Source: an uncultured Clostridium sp. (GTDB taxonomy: Bacteria > Bacillota > Clostridia > Lachnospirales > Lachnospiraceae). From it: a stretch of DNA of 11,065 nucleotides. The DNA is taken from positions 1 through 11,065 of the forward strand of contig URUZ01000160.1 in the NCBI GenBank assembly GCA_900551225.1, read 5' to 3'. Within the stretch, counting starts at the first letter, position 1. Every line of letters starts with the position of its first letter. The position numbers were made by a program, and so were the translations under genes. The notes below the pieces were generated by a model. That model ran no database searches. It was given only the letters and a program-made list of their open reading frames with translations, and was not told the origin of the DNA. Positions 1 to 7,063 of this stretch are shown here, in pieces.

Positions 1-1
1 A

Positions 2-10
2 TGCTATAGT
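2..10 (+). promoter_or_regulatory. Possible extended -10 element of the transporter operon
   Basis: The bases TGC-TATAGT form an extended -10 box (TGn followed by a 5-of-6 match to TATAAT). It lies about 48 bases before the preferred start codon of the first transporter gene, which would give a leader of roughly 40 bases. The -35 region falls outside the window, so the element cannot be tested fully. No operator-like repeat is visible in the short stretch between it and the gene. Confidence 0.35.
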
Positions 11-58
11 TTATCCATAATCAACAACACAACGAGAATGAAAGAGGAGTGTGGAGAG

Positions 59-1105
59 ATGGGGGCTATACAGTTAAGAAATGTAAAGAAGAAGTTTGGA
101 AACGATGTGGTGATCGAGGACCTGAATCTGGACATTGCGGACGGATCGTTTACCGTGCTGGTAGGACCTTCCGGCTGCGGTAAGTCCACCACGCTGCGGA
201 TGATTACCGGGCTGGATGAACCTACCTCCGGCGACATTTTCATAGACGGTCACAAGATCAATGATCTGACGCCCGGCAAGCGGGATATCGCCATGGTGTT
301 TCAGAACTATGCGCTGTATCCGACCATGACGGTCCGCCAGAATATTGAGTTCGGCCTGGAGAACAAGAAGGTTCCAAAGGAGGAAAGGCAGAAACGGGTA
401 TCCGAGATCTGTGAGATCGTGGGACTCACCGATTATCTGGACAGAAAGCCGGCCACACTTTCCGGCGGCCAGCGCCAGAGGGTAGCCCTGGCTAGAGCCA
501 TGGTTAAGCAGCCGAAAGTATTCCTTATGGATGAGCCGCTGTCCAACCTGGATGCCAAGCTGAGAGGACAGATGCGCGTGGAGCTGATTGGACTGCACAA
601 GAAGCTGGGAACCACCTTTGTGTATGTAACCCATGACCAGGTGGAGGCCATGTCCATGGCAGATGACATTGTGCTGATGAAGGACGGATACATCGTGCAG
701 CAGTCCAATCCCAGGGAACTGTACAACAACCCCAGCTGCATTTACGCGGCCCAGTTTATTGGGACACCCCAGATGAATGTGGTGAGCAGCGTGCTGCCTG
801 AGGGGATGCAGCTGGGCTTCCGCCCCGAGAAAATGTACCTTCAGGGCACTGAGGAGGATCACATTATAATTCCGGCTGAGGTGGTGACCAAGGAAATGCT
901 GGGATCAGAGACCATCTACTCCTTAAACAGCCCCTACGGCACCATGATGGCCAAATCGGAGCATGAGGTGGAGGACAACAGCAGCCTGAAGCTGGCGGTT
1001 CCCTTCTCAGCCATGTATCTGTTTGCCGCAGATGGTAAACGGATTGAAATGCATGACGAATACAGGAAAATCATCAAAGAAAAATTCGCAGCACAGGGGG
1101 TATAG
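59..1105 (+). CDS. ugpC: ABC importer ATPase, UgpC/MsmK/MalK family
   Basis: Cytoplasmic nucleotide-binding subunit that powers the importer encoded by the next genes. With the start at 59 the protein has 348 residues, normal for the family. Visible motifs are Walker A GPSGCGKST (36-44), Q-loop Gln82, signature LSGGQ (134-138), Walker B VFLMDE (154-159), D-loop SNLD (162-165) and switch His192. Residues from about 235 onward fit the regulatory TOBE/MalK-type C-terminal domain. An in-frame ATG lies seven codons upstream at 38, but AAAGAGGAG at 41-49 is well spaced for the ATG at 59 and would fall inside the longer form; MGAIQLRNV is also the usual family N-terminus. The stop is 2 bp before the first permease, so the two are co-transcribed. 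Sequence alone does not separate UgpC from MsmK or MalK; the symbol rests on the neighbouring binding protein and permeases. Confidence 0.93.
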   Translation: MGAIQLRNVKKKFGNDVVIEDLNLDIADGSFTVLVGPSGCGKSTTLRMITGLDEPTSGDIFIDGHKINDLTPGKRDIAMVFQNYALYPTMTVRQNIEFGLENKKVPKEERQKRVSEICEIVGLTDYLDRKPATLSGGQRQRVALARAMVKQPKVFLMDEPLSNLDAKLRGQMRVELIGLHKKLGTTFVYVTHDQVEAMSMADDIVLMKDGYIVQQSNPRELYNNPSCIYAAQFIGTPQMNVVSSVLPEGMQLGFRPEKMYLQGTEEDHIIIPAEVVTKEMLGSETIYSLNSPYGTMMAKSEHEVEDNSSLKLAVPFSAMYLFAADGKRIEMHDEYRKIIKEKFAAQGV

Positions 1106-1107
1106 GT

Positions 1108-2010
1108 GTGGAAAAGAAGAAAGTGAGCATAAGCGAAAAGCGCGACCGGCTGCTTGGCTTTATCACGGCCATGCCTGCCATGATCCTGCTGTTTATATTT
1201 ACCGTATATCCGGTATTTTATCTGTTATACTATTCCATGTTCTCAGGAAGCCTGATTTCCACCAAGAAGAAATTCGTGGGCATGGACAACTACGCGGAGC
1301 TGTGGGCATCGGAGACATTTCACAAGGTGCTGGTGAACACGGTGGTGTACACAGTGCTGTTCGTGGGACTGACCATGGTGCTGGCTGTGATCATCGCAGT
1401 GTGGCTCAATGGTTCTAAGCATAAGAAGTTAAATGGAATGGTGGAGGGCTTCATTTTCACGCCCCATGTTATCTCCATGGTTTCTGTCTCCATCGTGTTT
1501 TTATGGCTGATGGATTCTGACACAGGTTTCCTGAACATGGTGATTACCAAGCTGGGATTTTCCAAGTTCCCCTTCCTGTCAAGCCCTGCCACGGCCATGT
1601 TTTCCCTGGTGCTGGTGATGGTGTGGAAGAGTGTGGGCTATTATGTGCTGCTGATCATGGCGGCGCTGCAGACTGTTCCTTCCAGCATTTACGAGGCAGC
1701 GGAATTGGACGATACGCCTAAGATCCGTACATTTTTTAAGATTACCCTGCCCATGATTTCACCCACGATCCTGTTTACCTCTGTTGTGGCGTCCATTGCT
1801 TCCTTCAAGATCTTTGACTCCGTCAACGTTATGACCCAGGGCGGTCCGGTGGATTCCACCAACACGCTGGTGTACTACATCTATTCCTATGCCTTCCGCT
1901 ATGGCAAACCGGGAATGGCCTGTGCCGCGGGCGTTGTGCTGCTGGCTCTGGTCTGTGTCATGACCTATATCCAATTCGGCGTCGGCAAGAAGAAAGTACA
2001 TTACCAGTAA
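1108..2010 (+). CDS. ugpA: ABC importer permease, UgpA-like (MalF class)
   Basis: Integral membrane subunit, 300 residues, about the length of E. coli UgpA. It begins at a GTG codon preceded by AGGGGG at 1095-1100 (7-base spacing), only 2 bp after the ATPase stop. Hydrophobic segments include about residues 18-42, 75-100 and 115-135, with further segments to the C-terminus, consistent with six membrane helices. The cytoplasmic EAA loop that docks on the ATPase begins at Glu196 (EAAELDD, then ITLP) and has Asp in place of the usual Gly of the motif, a common variation. The conserved TQGGP stretch follows near residue 250. The C-terminal VHYQ resembles the UgpA tail as I remember it. Substrate cannot be read from this subunit alone. 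Confidence 0.92.
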   Translation: MEKKKVSISEKRDRLLGFITAMPAMILLFIFTVYPVFYLLYYSMFSGSLISTKKKFVGMDNYAELWASETFHKVLVNTVVYTVLFVGLTMVLAVIIAVWLNGSKHKKLNGMVEGFIFTPHVISMVSVSIVFLWLMDSDTGFLNMVITKLGFSKFPFLSSPATAMFSLVLVMVWKSVGYYVLLIMAALQTVPSSIYEAAELDDTPKIRTFFKITLPMISPTILFTSVVASIASFKIFDSVNVMTQGGPVDSTNTLVYYIYSYAFRYGKPGMACAAGVVLLALVCVMTYIQFGVGKKKVHYQ

Positions 2011-2042
2011 CAAGGAAAGTCAGTTGCAGGAGGAGAGATATC

Positions 2043-2888
2043 ATGCAGGAAAGCATTTCAAGTATTTATTTAAGAAAATTCGGACGGGCGTTAAATGTCT
2101 GCTTAAAACTGTTTATTATCGTGGTGATTGCATTCCCCTTTTACTGGATGGTCAGCACGTCACTGAAGGACTACACTGAGGCGCTGCAGTTTCCGCCTAC
2201 TCTGTTCCCCAAAACCATACACTGGGAGAATTACCTCCATGTGGCGGAGGTGGTACCCATTGCCCTGTATTTCAGAAACTCCGTGATTGTCAGCGTGGTT
2301 GTGCTGGTGCTTCAGTACCTGATCATTGTGCCTGCGGCCTACAGCTTCGCAAGGCATGACTATATGGGCAAGAACCTGTTTTTCGGAATCGTGCTGCTGG
2401 GGCTGATGATCCCACAGCAGATTACCTTCCTTCCGGTATACTTCATGTTCAGTAAAATGAAGCTGCTGAAAACATTTTTACCGCTGATCCTCCCATTTAT
2501 TTCCAATCCATTCGGAATCTTCATGCTGCGCCAGTATTTCATGCAGATTCCTCAGGAAGTAATCGAGGCGGCCAAGCTGGATGACGCCAGTAACATGAAG
2601 GTGATGTTCAAGGTGATGATGCCCATGGCCAAACCGGCTCTGATCACCATCGGCCTGCTGTCCTTTATCTCCACATGGAACAGTTATTTCTGGCCGCTGA
2701 TCATGACCTCCAGCGAGACCTTCCGCACACTGCCTGTGGGAATCGCAGCTCTGAAGTCCTCGGAGACCCTGCAGATGTGGCACATTATCATGGCGGGCAA
2801 CGTGGTTCTGGTGGTTCCGATTCTGGTGGTTTACATGCTGGCAAGCAAGAAGATTCGAAATTCCTTCGTGTATTCCGGTATTAAATAA
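2043..2888 (+). CDS. ugpE: ABC importer permease, UgpE-like (MalG class)
   Basis: Second membrane subunit of the importer, 281 residues, the same length I recall for E. coli UgpE. The ATG is preceded by a strong site AGGAGGAGA at 2028-2036 with 6-base spacing. The first membrane helix is at about residues 20-40 (IVVIAFPFYWMVSTS), followed by the LFP..IHWENY stretch typical of MalG-class permeases. The EAA loop starts at Glu175 (EAAKLDDAS, followed by MPMAKPAL). The protein ends in SGIK, typical of this subfamily. It lies 32 bp after permease 1 and 16 bp before the phosphodiesterase gene. It should pair with the UgpA-like permease to form the transmembrane channel. Confidence 0.92.
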   Translation: MQESISSIYLRKFGRALNVCLKLFIIVVIAFPFYWMVSTSLKDYTEALQFPPTLFPKTIHWENYLHVAEVVPIALYFRNSVIVSVVVLVLQYLIIVPAAYSFARHDYMGKNLFFGIVLLGLMIPQQITFLPVYFMFSKMKLLKTFLPLILPFISNPFGIFMLRQYFMQIPQEVIEAAKLDDASNMKVMFKVMMPMAKPALITIGLLSFISTWNSYFWPLIMTSSETFRTLPVGIAALKSSETLQMWHIIMAGNVVLVVPILVVYMLASKKIRNSFVYSGIK

Positions 2889-2904
2889 AAAGGGGAAACT
2901 TAGC

Positions 2905-4188
2905 ATGAAAAAGAAATTATTTGTAATATCCGTTGATTCATTGTTCTTTGATGATGTAGAATGGCTGAGAGACTGTCCGAATCTGTACGGAATCTACAAG
3001 CGCGGATCTGTGGTACAGAAGATGAAATCCACCTACCCCGCCATGACCTATGTGGCCCACTCCACCATGATGACAGGCTGCCATCAGGAAAAACATGGGA
3101 TTTACCACAATGAGAAGGTGGAGGTGGGCGTGGCCCATCCTGGCTGGCACTGGTACAGGCGGGAGCTGGGCACAGACACCATCTTCGACGCGGCAAAGAG
3201 AGGCGGTTACACCACCTCTGTGATCAACTGGCCGGTGACAGGAGGCGATCCCAGCGTAGATTACCTGGTTCCGGAGATCTGGTCCGATGATCCAAAGGGA
3301 GACTCCAGACCGCGGTTTCTCACCGTGTGCTCTGAGGGGATGGACCGGCTGTTTGACAAGTACGGCCACCTGCTTCGCTGGAAATACCAGCCGGAGCTGG
3401 ACGACTTCGGCGTGGCCTGCTTAAAGGATATCATCCGGGAACATCAGCCGGATGTGATCATGCTTCACCTGTCCTACCTGGATCATGCAAGGCACAATTT
3501 CGGCGGCTTTGCGCCTGAGGCCAAGCACGCCCTGATGGAGTGCGACCGCAAGATCGGGGAGCTGATGGACATACTGAGGGAGCAGGGGACCCTGGATGAT
3601 ACCAACTTCTGCGTCATGGGCGACCATGGCCACCTGCCGGTGAAACAGGTGTTCAACCCCAATATTCTGCTGGTGAAGGAAGGTCTGATCCAGCTGGATG
3701 AACAGGGCCAGGTAAAGGATTATAAGTGTTATATCCACTCAGCAGGACTCTCCGCCCACGTGGTGCTTAAGGACCCGGAGGACCAGGAGAAACGCAGACA
3801 GGTGGAGGAGCTGTTAAACAGCTGGGTGGACAATGAAGCCTATGGCTGTGAGCAGATCTTAAATAAGGAGCAGATGGCGGAGCACCATCTCACAGGCCCA
3901 TTTGATTACGCCATTGAGGGGCGCCTGGGAACCTCTTTTGGTAATAACTGCACAGGGGATCTGATCCGCCCCACAGACAATACAGATTACAAGCTTTCCG
4001 TATCCGCCCACGGGCATCTGCCGGAGAAAGGGCCTCAGCCCATATTCTTCGCAGCCGGGCCGGATGTGAAGGAGGGCGTGGTGGTGGAACGGGGCGATCT
4101 GACAGACGAGGCCCCCACCTATGCGGCCATACTTGGTGTGGAAATGCCCTGGGCACAGGGAACAGCAATGAAGGAAATCCTAAAGTAG
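2905..4188 (+). CDS. Cytoplasmic alkaline-phosphatase-superfamily phosphodiesterase (NPP-type)
   Basis: Protein of 427 residues of the type I phosphodiesterase / nucleotide pyrophosphatase family within the alkaline phosphatase superfamily. A complete two-zinc active site can be placed by motif: Asp11 (VISVDS), nucleophile Thr48 (AMTYVAH, followed by TGCHQEKHG), Asp193 and His197 (LDHARH), Asp240-His241 (MGDHGH) and His369 (SAHGH). The order and spacing match characterised members such as Xanthomonas NPP and phosphonoacetate hydrolase. There is no signal peptide or membrane segment, so it acts in the cytoplasm, presumably on what the importer delivers. AGGGGA at 2891-2896 precedes the ATG by 8 bases. 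It lies between the permeases and the binding protein, where a ugp operon may carry the UgpQ glycerophosphodiesterase. Likely reaction: hydrolysis of an imported phosphodiester, for example glycerophosphocholine. A phosphonate or nucleotide substrate cannot be excluded. Confidence 0.9.
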   Translation: MKKKLFVISVDSLFFDDVEWLRDCPNLYGIYKRGSVVQKMKSTYPAMTYVAHSTMMTGCHQEKHGIYHNEKVEVGVAHPGWHWYRRELGTDTIFDAAKRGGYTTSVINWPVTGGDPSVDYLVPEIWSDDPKGDSRPRFLTVCSEGMDRLFDKYGHLLRWKYQPELDDFGVACLKDIIREHQPDVIMLHLSYLDHARHNFGGFAPEAKHALMECDRKIGELMDILREQGTLDDTNFCVMGDHGHLPVKQVFNPNILLVKEGLIQLDEQGQVKDYKCYIHSAGLSAHVVLKDPEDQEKRRQVEELLNSWVDNEAYGCEQILNKEQMAEHHLTGPFDYAIEGRLGTSFGNNCTGDLIRPTDNTDYKLSVSAHGHLPEKGPQPIFFAAGPDVKEGVVVERGDLTDEAPTYAAILGVEMPWAQGTAMKEILK

Positions 4189-4234
4189 AAAATGCGGGAT
4201 TCTTGATACAAAGTAAAAGGAGGATAAAGACAAC

Positions 4235-5572
4235 ATGAGGAAAAAACTAGCGTTAGTATTGGCGGCAGCGATGGTGGCCGGGAGCCTGGCAGGCTGCGGC
4301 GGCTCTGGAAGCACGGAGAAGGACACAACAGCGGCAGGCAGCACCGCCCAGGGCGGATCTGAGGGGGCACAGACAGAGGCGGCAGCGGCAGGGGACCGGA
4401 TTACCATTGAATTCTGGCACTGCATGGGGTCCTCCAACGGGGAGCTGATCCAGGAGATTGCCAATTCATTTAACGACTCACAGGACAAGGTGTTTGTAAA
4501 GACCGTACACCAGGGCTCCTACACAGACGCCGGAACCAAGATGCAGGCCGCTCTGGCCGCGGGCGAGGCGCCTGTGCTGGCTCAGATGGAGATCGGTATG
4601 CTGGGCATTTTTGCGGACGCAGAGCAGCTGGTGGATTTACAGAAGTTTGTGGACGCAGAGGGCTATGACATCGGCGACTTTATGCCGGGTCTGATGGACG
4701 CTTCTTATTACAATGACGCGCTGGTTGCCCTGCCTCACTCCAGAAGTGTTCCGGTGCTGTACTATAACAAAGACCGGTTCAAAGAAGCAGGCCTGGATGA
4801 GAACCAGCCTCCCACAACCTGGGATGACTTAAAGTCGGACGCCAAGGCGCTGACAGCAGAGGGCACCTATGGATACTCCTGTCCTCTGGACCAGTGGTAC
4901 TACATGGCTCTGGTAATGAACGCAGGCGGAACCATTTTCAATGAGACTGCAAACGGCATCGGATTCGCAGGCGAGAGCGGAACAAAGCCCCTGTACCTGT
5001 GGCAGGAGATGATCGGCGAAGGCACCATGCATGTGCCCTCAGGCCAGGATTACAACTCCTCCGAGGCATGCAGAAACGCGTTTGCAGGCGGCACGGCTTC
5101 CATGATTATGCAGAGCAGCGCCCAGTTAAAGGGTCTGGAAAAGACCTGTGAGTTCGAGGTTGGCGTAGGCGCGATTCCCAAGGACACCACCCTTTCCTAT
5201 CCCGCAGGCGGTTCCAATCTGCTGATGTTCAAGGGCCACTCCGAGGAAGAAGAGGCAGCAGGCTGGGAGTTCTTAAAGTTCATGACCAACACCGAAAATG
5301 CTGTGAAATGGGCCAATGGAACAGGATATCTGCCAACCAGAACCAGCTGCATGGAGTCTGACGCATATAAGAAGATGGTTGAGGAAGATCCCAACCTGCA
5401 GATCATTGTAGACCAGGTAGAATTCAGCACCTACAGGACTCCCTTCATCCCTCAGTACCAGGAGGCCAAGGAAATCTTTGCCAATGAGATCCAGAAATGC
5501 ATTCTGGAGGATGGATACACGCCGGAGCAGGCAGTTGCCGCCATGGAAGAGAGAGTTGCAAAGTTATTTTAA
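4235..5572 (+). CDS. ugpB: UgpB-like solute-binding lipoprotein
   Basis: Extracellular substrate-binding protein of 445 residues (family 1 solute-binding fold). A lipoprotein signal peptide ends in the lipobox LAG-Cys21, then a Gly/Ser/Ala/Thr-rich linker runs to about residue 53 before the mature domain (ITIEFWH). Motifs shared with E. coli UgpB, recalled from memory, include the FWH start, VPVLYYNKD (172-180), TGYLP (363-367) and R-x4-PQ (401-407). Pocket residues apparently kept are Tyr96, Glu119, Ser171, Trp221, Ser294/295, Gly325-Gly326, Tyr365 and Arg401; Leu218 replaces E. coli Trp169. This points to glycerol-3-phosphate or, more likely, a glycerophosphodiester as ligand. The start has AAAGGAGGA at 4216-4224 with 10-base spacing. 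It is the last gene of the operon, 46 bp after the phosphodiesterase, an unusual place for the binding protein, which is normally needed in excess. Confidence 0.9.
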   Translation: MRKKLALVLAAAMVAGSLAGCGGSGSTEKDTTAAGSTAQGGSEGAQTEAAAAGDRITIEFWHCMGSSNGELIQEIANSFNDSQDKVFVKTVHQGSYTDAGTKMQAALAAGEAPVLAQMEIGMLGIFADAEQLVDLQKFVDAEGYDIGDFMPGLMDASYYNDALVALPHSRSVPVLYYNKDRFKEAGLDENQPPTTWDDLKSDAKALTAEGTYGYSCPLDQWYYMALVMNAGGTIFNETANGIGFAGESGTKPLYLWQEMIGEGTMHVPSGQDYNSSEACRNAFAGGTASMIMQSSAQLKGLEKTCEFEVGVGAIPKDTTLSYPAGGSNLLMFKGHSEEEEAAGWEFLKFMTNTENAVKWANGTGYLPTRTSCMESDAYKKMVEEDPNLQIIVDQVEFSTYRTPFIPQYQEAKEIFANEIQKCILEDGYTPEQAVAAMEERVAKLF

Positions 5573-5582
5573 TAAATAGACA

Positions 5583-5633
5583 AGAATACCCCGGCCGCCG
5601 CATAGATTATATATGCGGCGGCCGGGGTATTCT
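5583..5633. terminator. Bidirectional hairpin terminator between convergent operons
   Basis: A perfect inverted repeat has 22-base arms (5583-5604 and 5612-5633) around a 7-base loop (GATTATA). The arms are rich in GC with A/T ends. It lies 10 bp after the binding-protein stop and 7 bp beyond the response-regulator stop. On the minus strand it is followed by a U-rich stretch, a good intrinsic terminator for the two-component operon. On the plus strand no long U-run follows, so termination of the transport operon may rely on the stem alone or on RNA processing to protect the 3' end. Confidence 0.85.
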
Positions 5634-5640
5634 AATGCGT

Positions 5641-7026
5641 TCAAACACGCCCTGGGCCGGTTTTGCGGTACTCTGAGGGGGTGCAGCCCTCGTGTTCCAG
5701 GAACAGCTTTGTAAAATGACTCTGGCTGTAGTAGCCGCAGGCCGTGGTGATCTCCTTGATGGACATGCGGGTGGACATCAGCAGCTCCTTGGCCCGGCTT
5801 AGGCGCAGCTGGGTCACATAGTCATTGTAGCGGATTCCCAGGGCATTCTTCAGCAGGTTGCTGATATAGTTGGCGGAGAGGCCGAAGCGCTCCGACAGCT
5901 CAGCGGCGGAGAGATTCTCCTGGTAATGCTCCTGAATGAAACGGATGATGGACTGGACCTTGGTGTCCTGGTCAGGACCGGTTAAGAACTCCCGGGCGGC
6001 AAGGGACAGAAGTGCCATCAATTCCTCAGGGTCTGTGGGCAGATCTCCCGGGAAGTTCAGATTCAGAGCCATGAAGGACAGCACATTGTCACGGTATTTG
6101 TTCAGCTGGGGCAGCTTAAAGAGCTGGCTGACCACCAGCTGGGACTGGCCGGCAAAAGCCGTGTAATCCCTGGACAGGCATGCGGCCCGCCACTTTAAGC
6201 AGCTGCGGCAGAAGTCCAGCTCCGCCTGGCTGCGGTCTGCCAGTGGCGCCAGATAGTAAAACCGGCCAAGGCCCAGCAGCACCTTTAAGCAGGAACGGTC
6301 CAGCAGGGCGGACAGGGCGTTCTTCAGCTCTCCAGGGTCCCTGGTGACGGAGGCGGCGAAGCAGGTGACGCCTTTGGGGTAAACCAGGGTGGAGAGATCC
6401 CTGTACATTTCCAGTATATAGTCCGCCTTCTCCGAGAAGCACAGCAGAACCAGCCCTTCTTCCGTGAACATGGATACCAGGTGTTCATCATAGGGCTGGA
6501 AGGGACGCTGGATTTCCTCAGCAGATGTGCCGGGGGCGTCAACGGTCACCATCATCAGGCCGCAGTAGTGACCGGAGAATTCTCCGAACCGGCTGTCCCT
6601 CCGGTTGAGGGTGCTCTCCAGCCAGTTGCGGAACACATTCTTCTTGTAATCCAGATTCAGATGGACGTGGAGCCTGGCGGCAGTCACTGTCTCACGGATG
6701 GTCTTCAGATCCAGGGGCTTCATCAGGTAATCGTCCACCTTCAGCTTGATGGCCTGTTTGGCATACTCGAACTCGTCGAATCCGGTCATGATGTAATACC
6801 GGGTAAAGGGCGAGACATCCCTGGCCAGCTTGATGGCCTCCAGTCCTGAGGGGCCGGGCATCTTGATATCCACGAAGGCCAGGGCAAAATCCCGCTCAGC
6901 CAGGGCGGCCAGCATCTGGTGGCCGTTGCCCGCATGGTAAACGCTGTCCTCCCCCGAACAGGTATGGATCAGTTTCTCAATGGATATGTGGATTAATGGT
7001 TCATCGTCTACAACTAAAATGTTCAT
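5641..7026 (-). CDS. YesN-like response regulator with AraC-type DNA-binding domain
   Basis: Cytoplasmic transcription regulator of 461 residues. The N-terminal receiver domain (about 1-120) has Asp7-Asp8, phospho-acceptor Asp53 (FVDIKMP), Thr81 and Lys103 (LMKP). A central region of about 230 residues has no motif I recognise, as is usual in YesN proteins. The C-terminal AraC/XylS domain (about 359-455) has two helix-turn-helices near 371-395 and 420-445, including the typical GYYSQSHFTKLF recognition segment. I chose the ATG at 7026 (MNILVVDDE): AGGCGGTGA lies 8 bases upstream. A GTG four codons earlier at 7038 overlaps that site and gives an atypical N-terminus. It lies 37 bp after the kinase gene and is co-transcribed with it. 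The likely target is the convergent transport operon, inferred from position only. Confidence 0.93.
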   Translation of the reverse strand: MNILVVDDEPLIHISIEKLIHTCSGEDSVYHAGNGHQMLAALAERDFALAFVDIKMPGPSGLEAIKLARDVSPFTRYYIMTGFDEFEYAKQAIKLKVDDYLMKPLDLKTIRETVTAARLHVHLNLDYKKNVFRNWLESTLNRRDSRFGEFSGHYCGLMMVTVDAPGTSAEEIQRPFQPYDEHLVSMFTEEGLVLLCFSEKADYILEMYRDLSTLVYPKGVTCFAASVTRDPGELKNALSALLDRSCLKVLLGLGRFYYLAPLADRSQAELDFCRSCLKWRAACLSRDYTAFAGQSQLVVSQLFKLPQLNKYRDNVLSFMALNLNFPGDLPTDPEELMALLSLAAREFLTGPDQDTKVQSIIRFIQEHYQENLSAAELSERFGLSANYISNLLKNALGIRYNDYVTQLRLSRAKELLMSTRMSIKEITTACGYYSQSHFTKLFLEHEGCTPSEYRKTGPGRV

Positions 7027-7063
7027 ACTCAAAATCACCGCCTGTACGTTGTTTAAACATAGG

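Noticed and set aside
74..862. Long minus-strand open frame opposite the ATPase gene
   Set aside because: It lies wholly antisense to a gene with all ABC ATPase motifs, has no recognisable domain or ribosome site, and is explained by codon bias of the real gene.
4203..4231. Possible internal promoter before the binding-protein gene (TTGATA at 4203-4208)
   Set aside because: No acceptable -10 box occurs 16-18 bases downstream; the stretch there is the ribosome binding site.
4235..5572. Reading the importer as an ordinary oligosaccharide transporter
   Set aside because: Not fully excluded, but no glycoside hydrolase or sugar kinase is present, the partner enzyme is a phosphodiesterase, and the binding protein keeps UgpB pocket residues.
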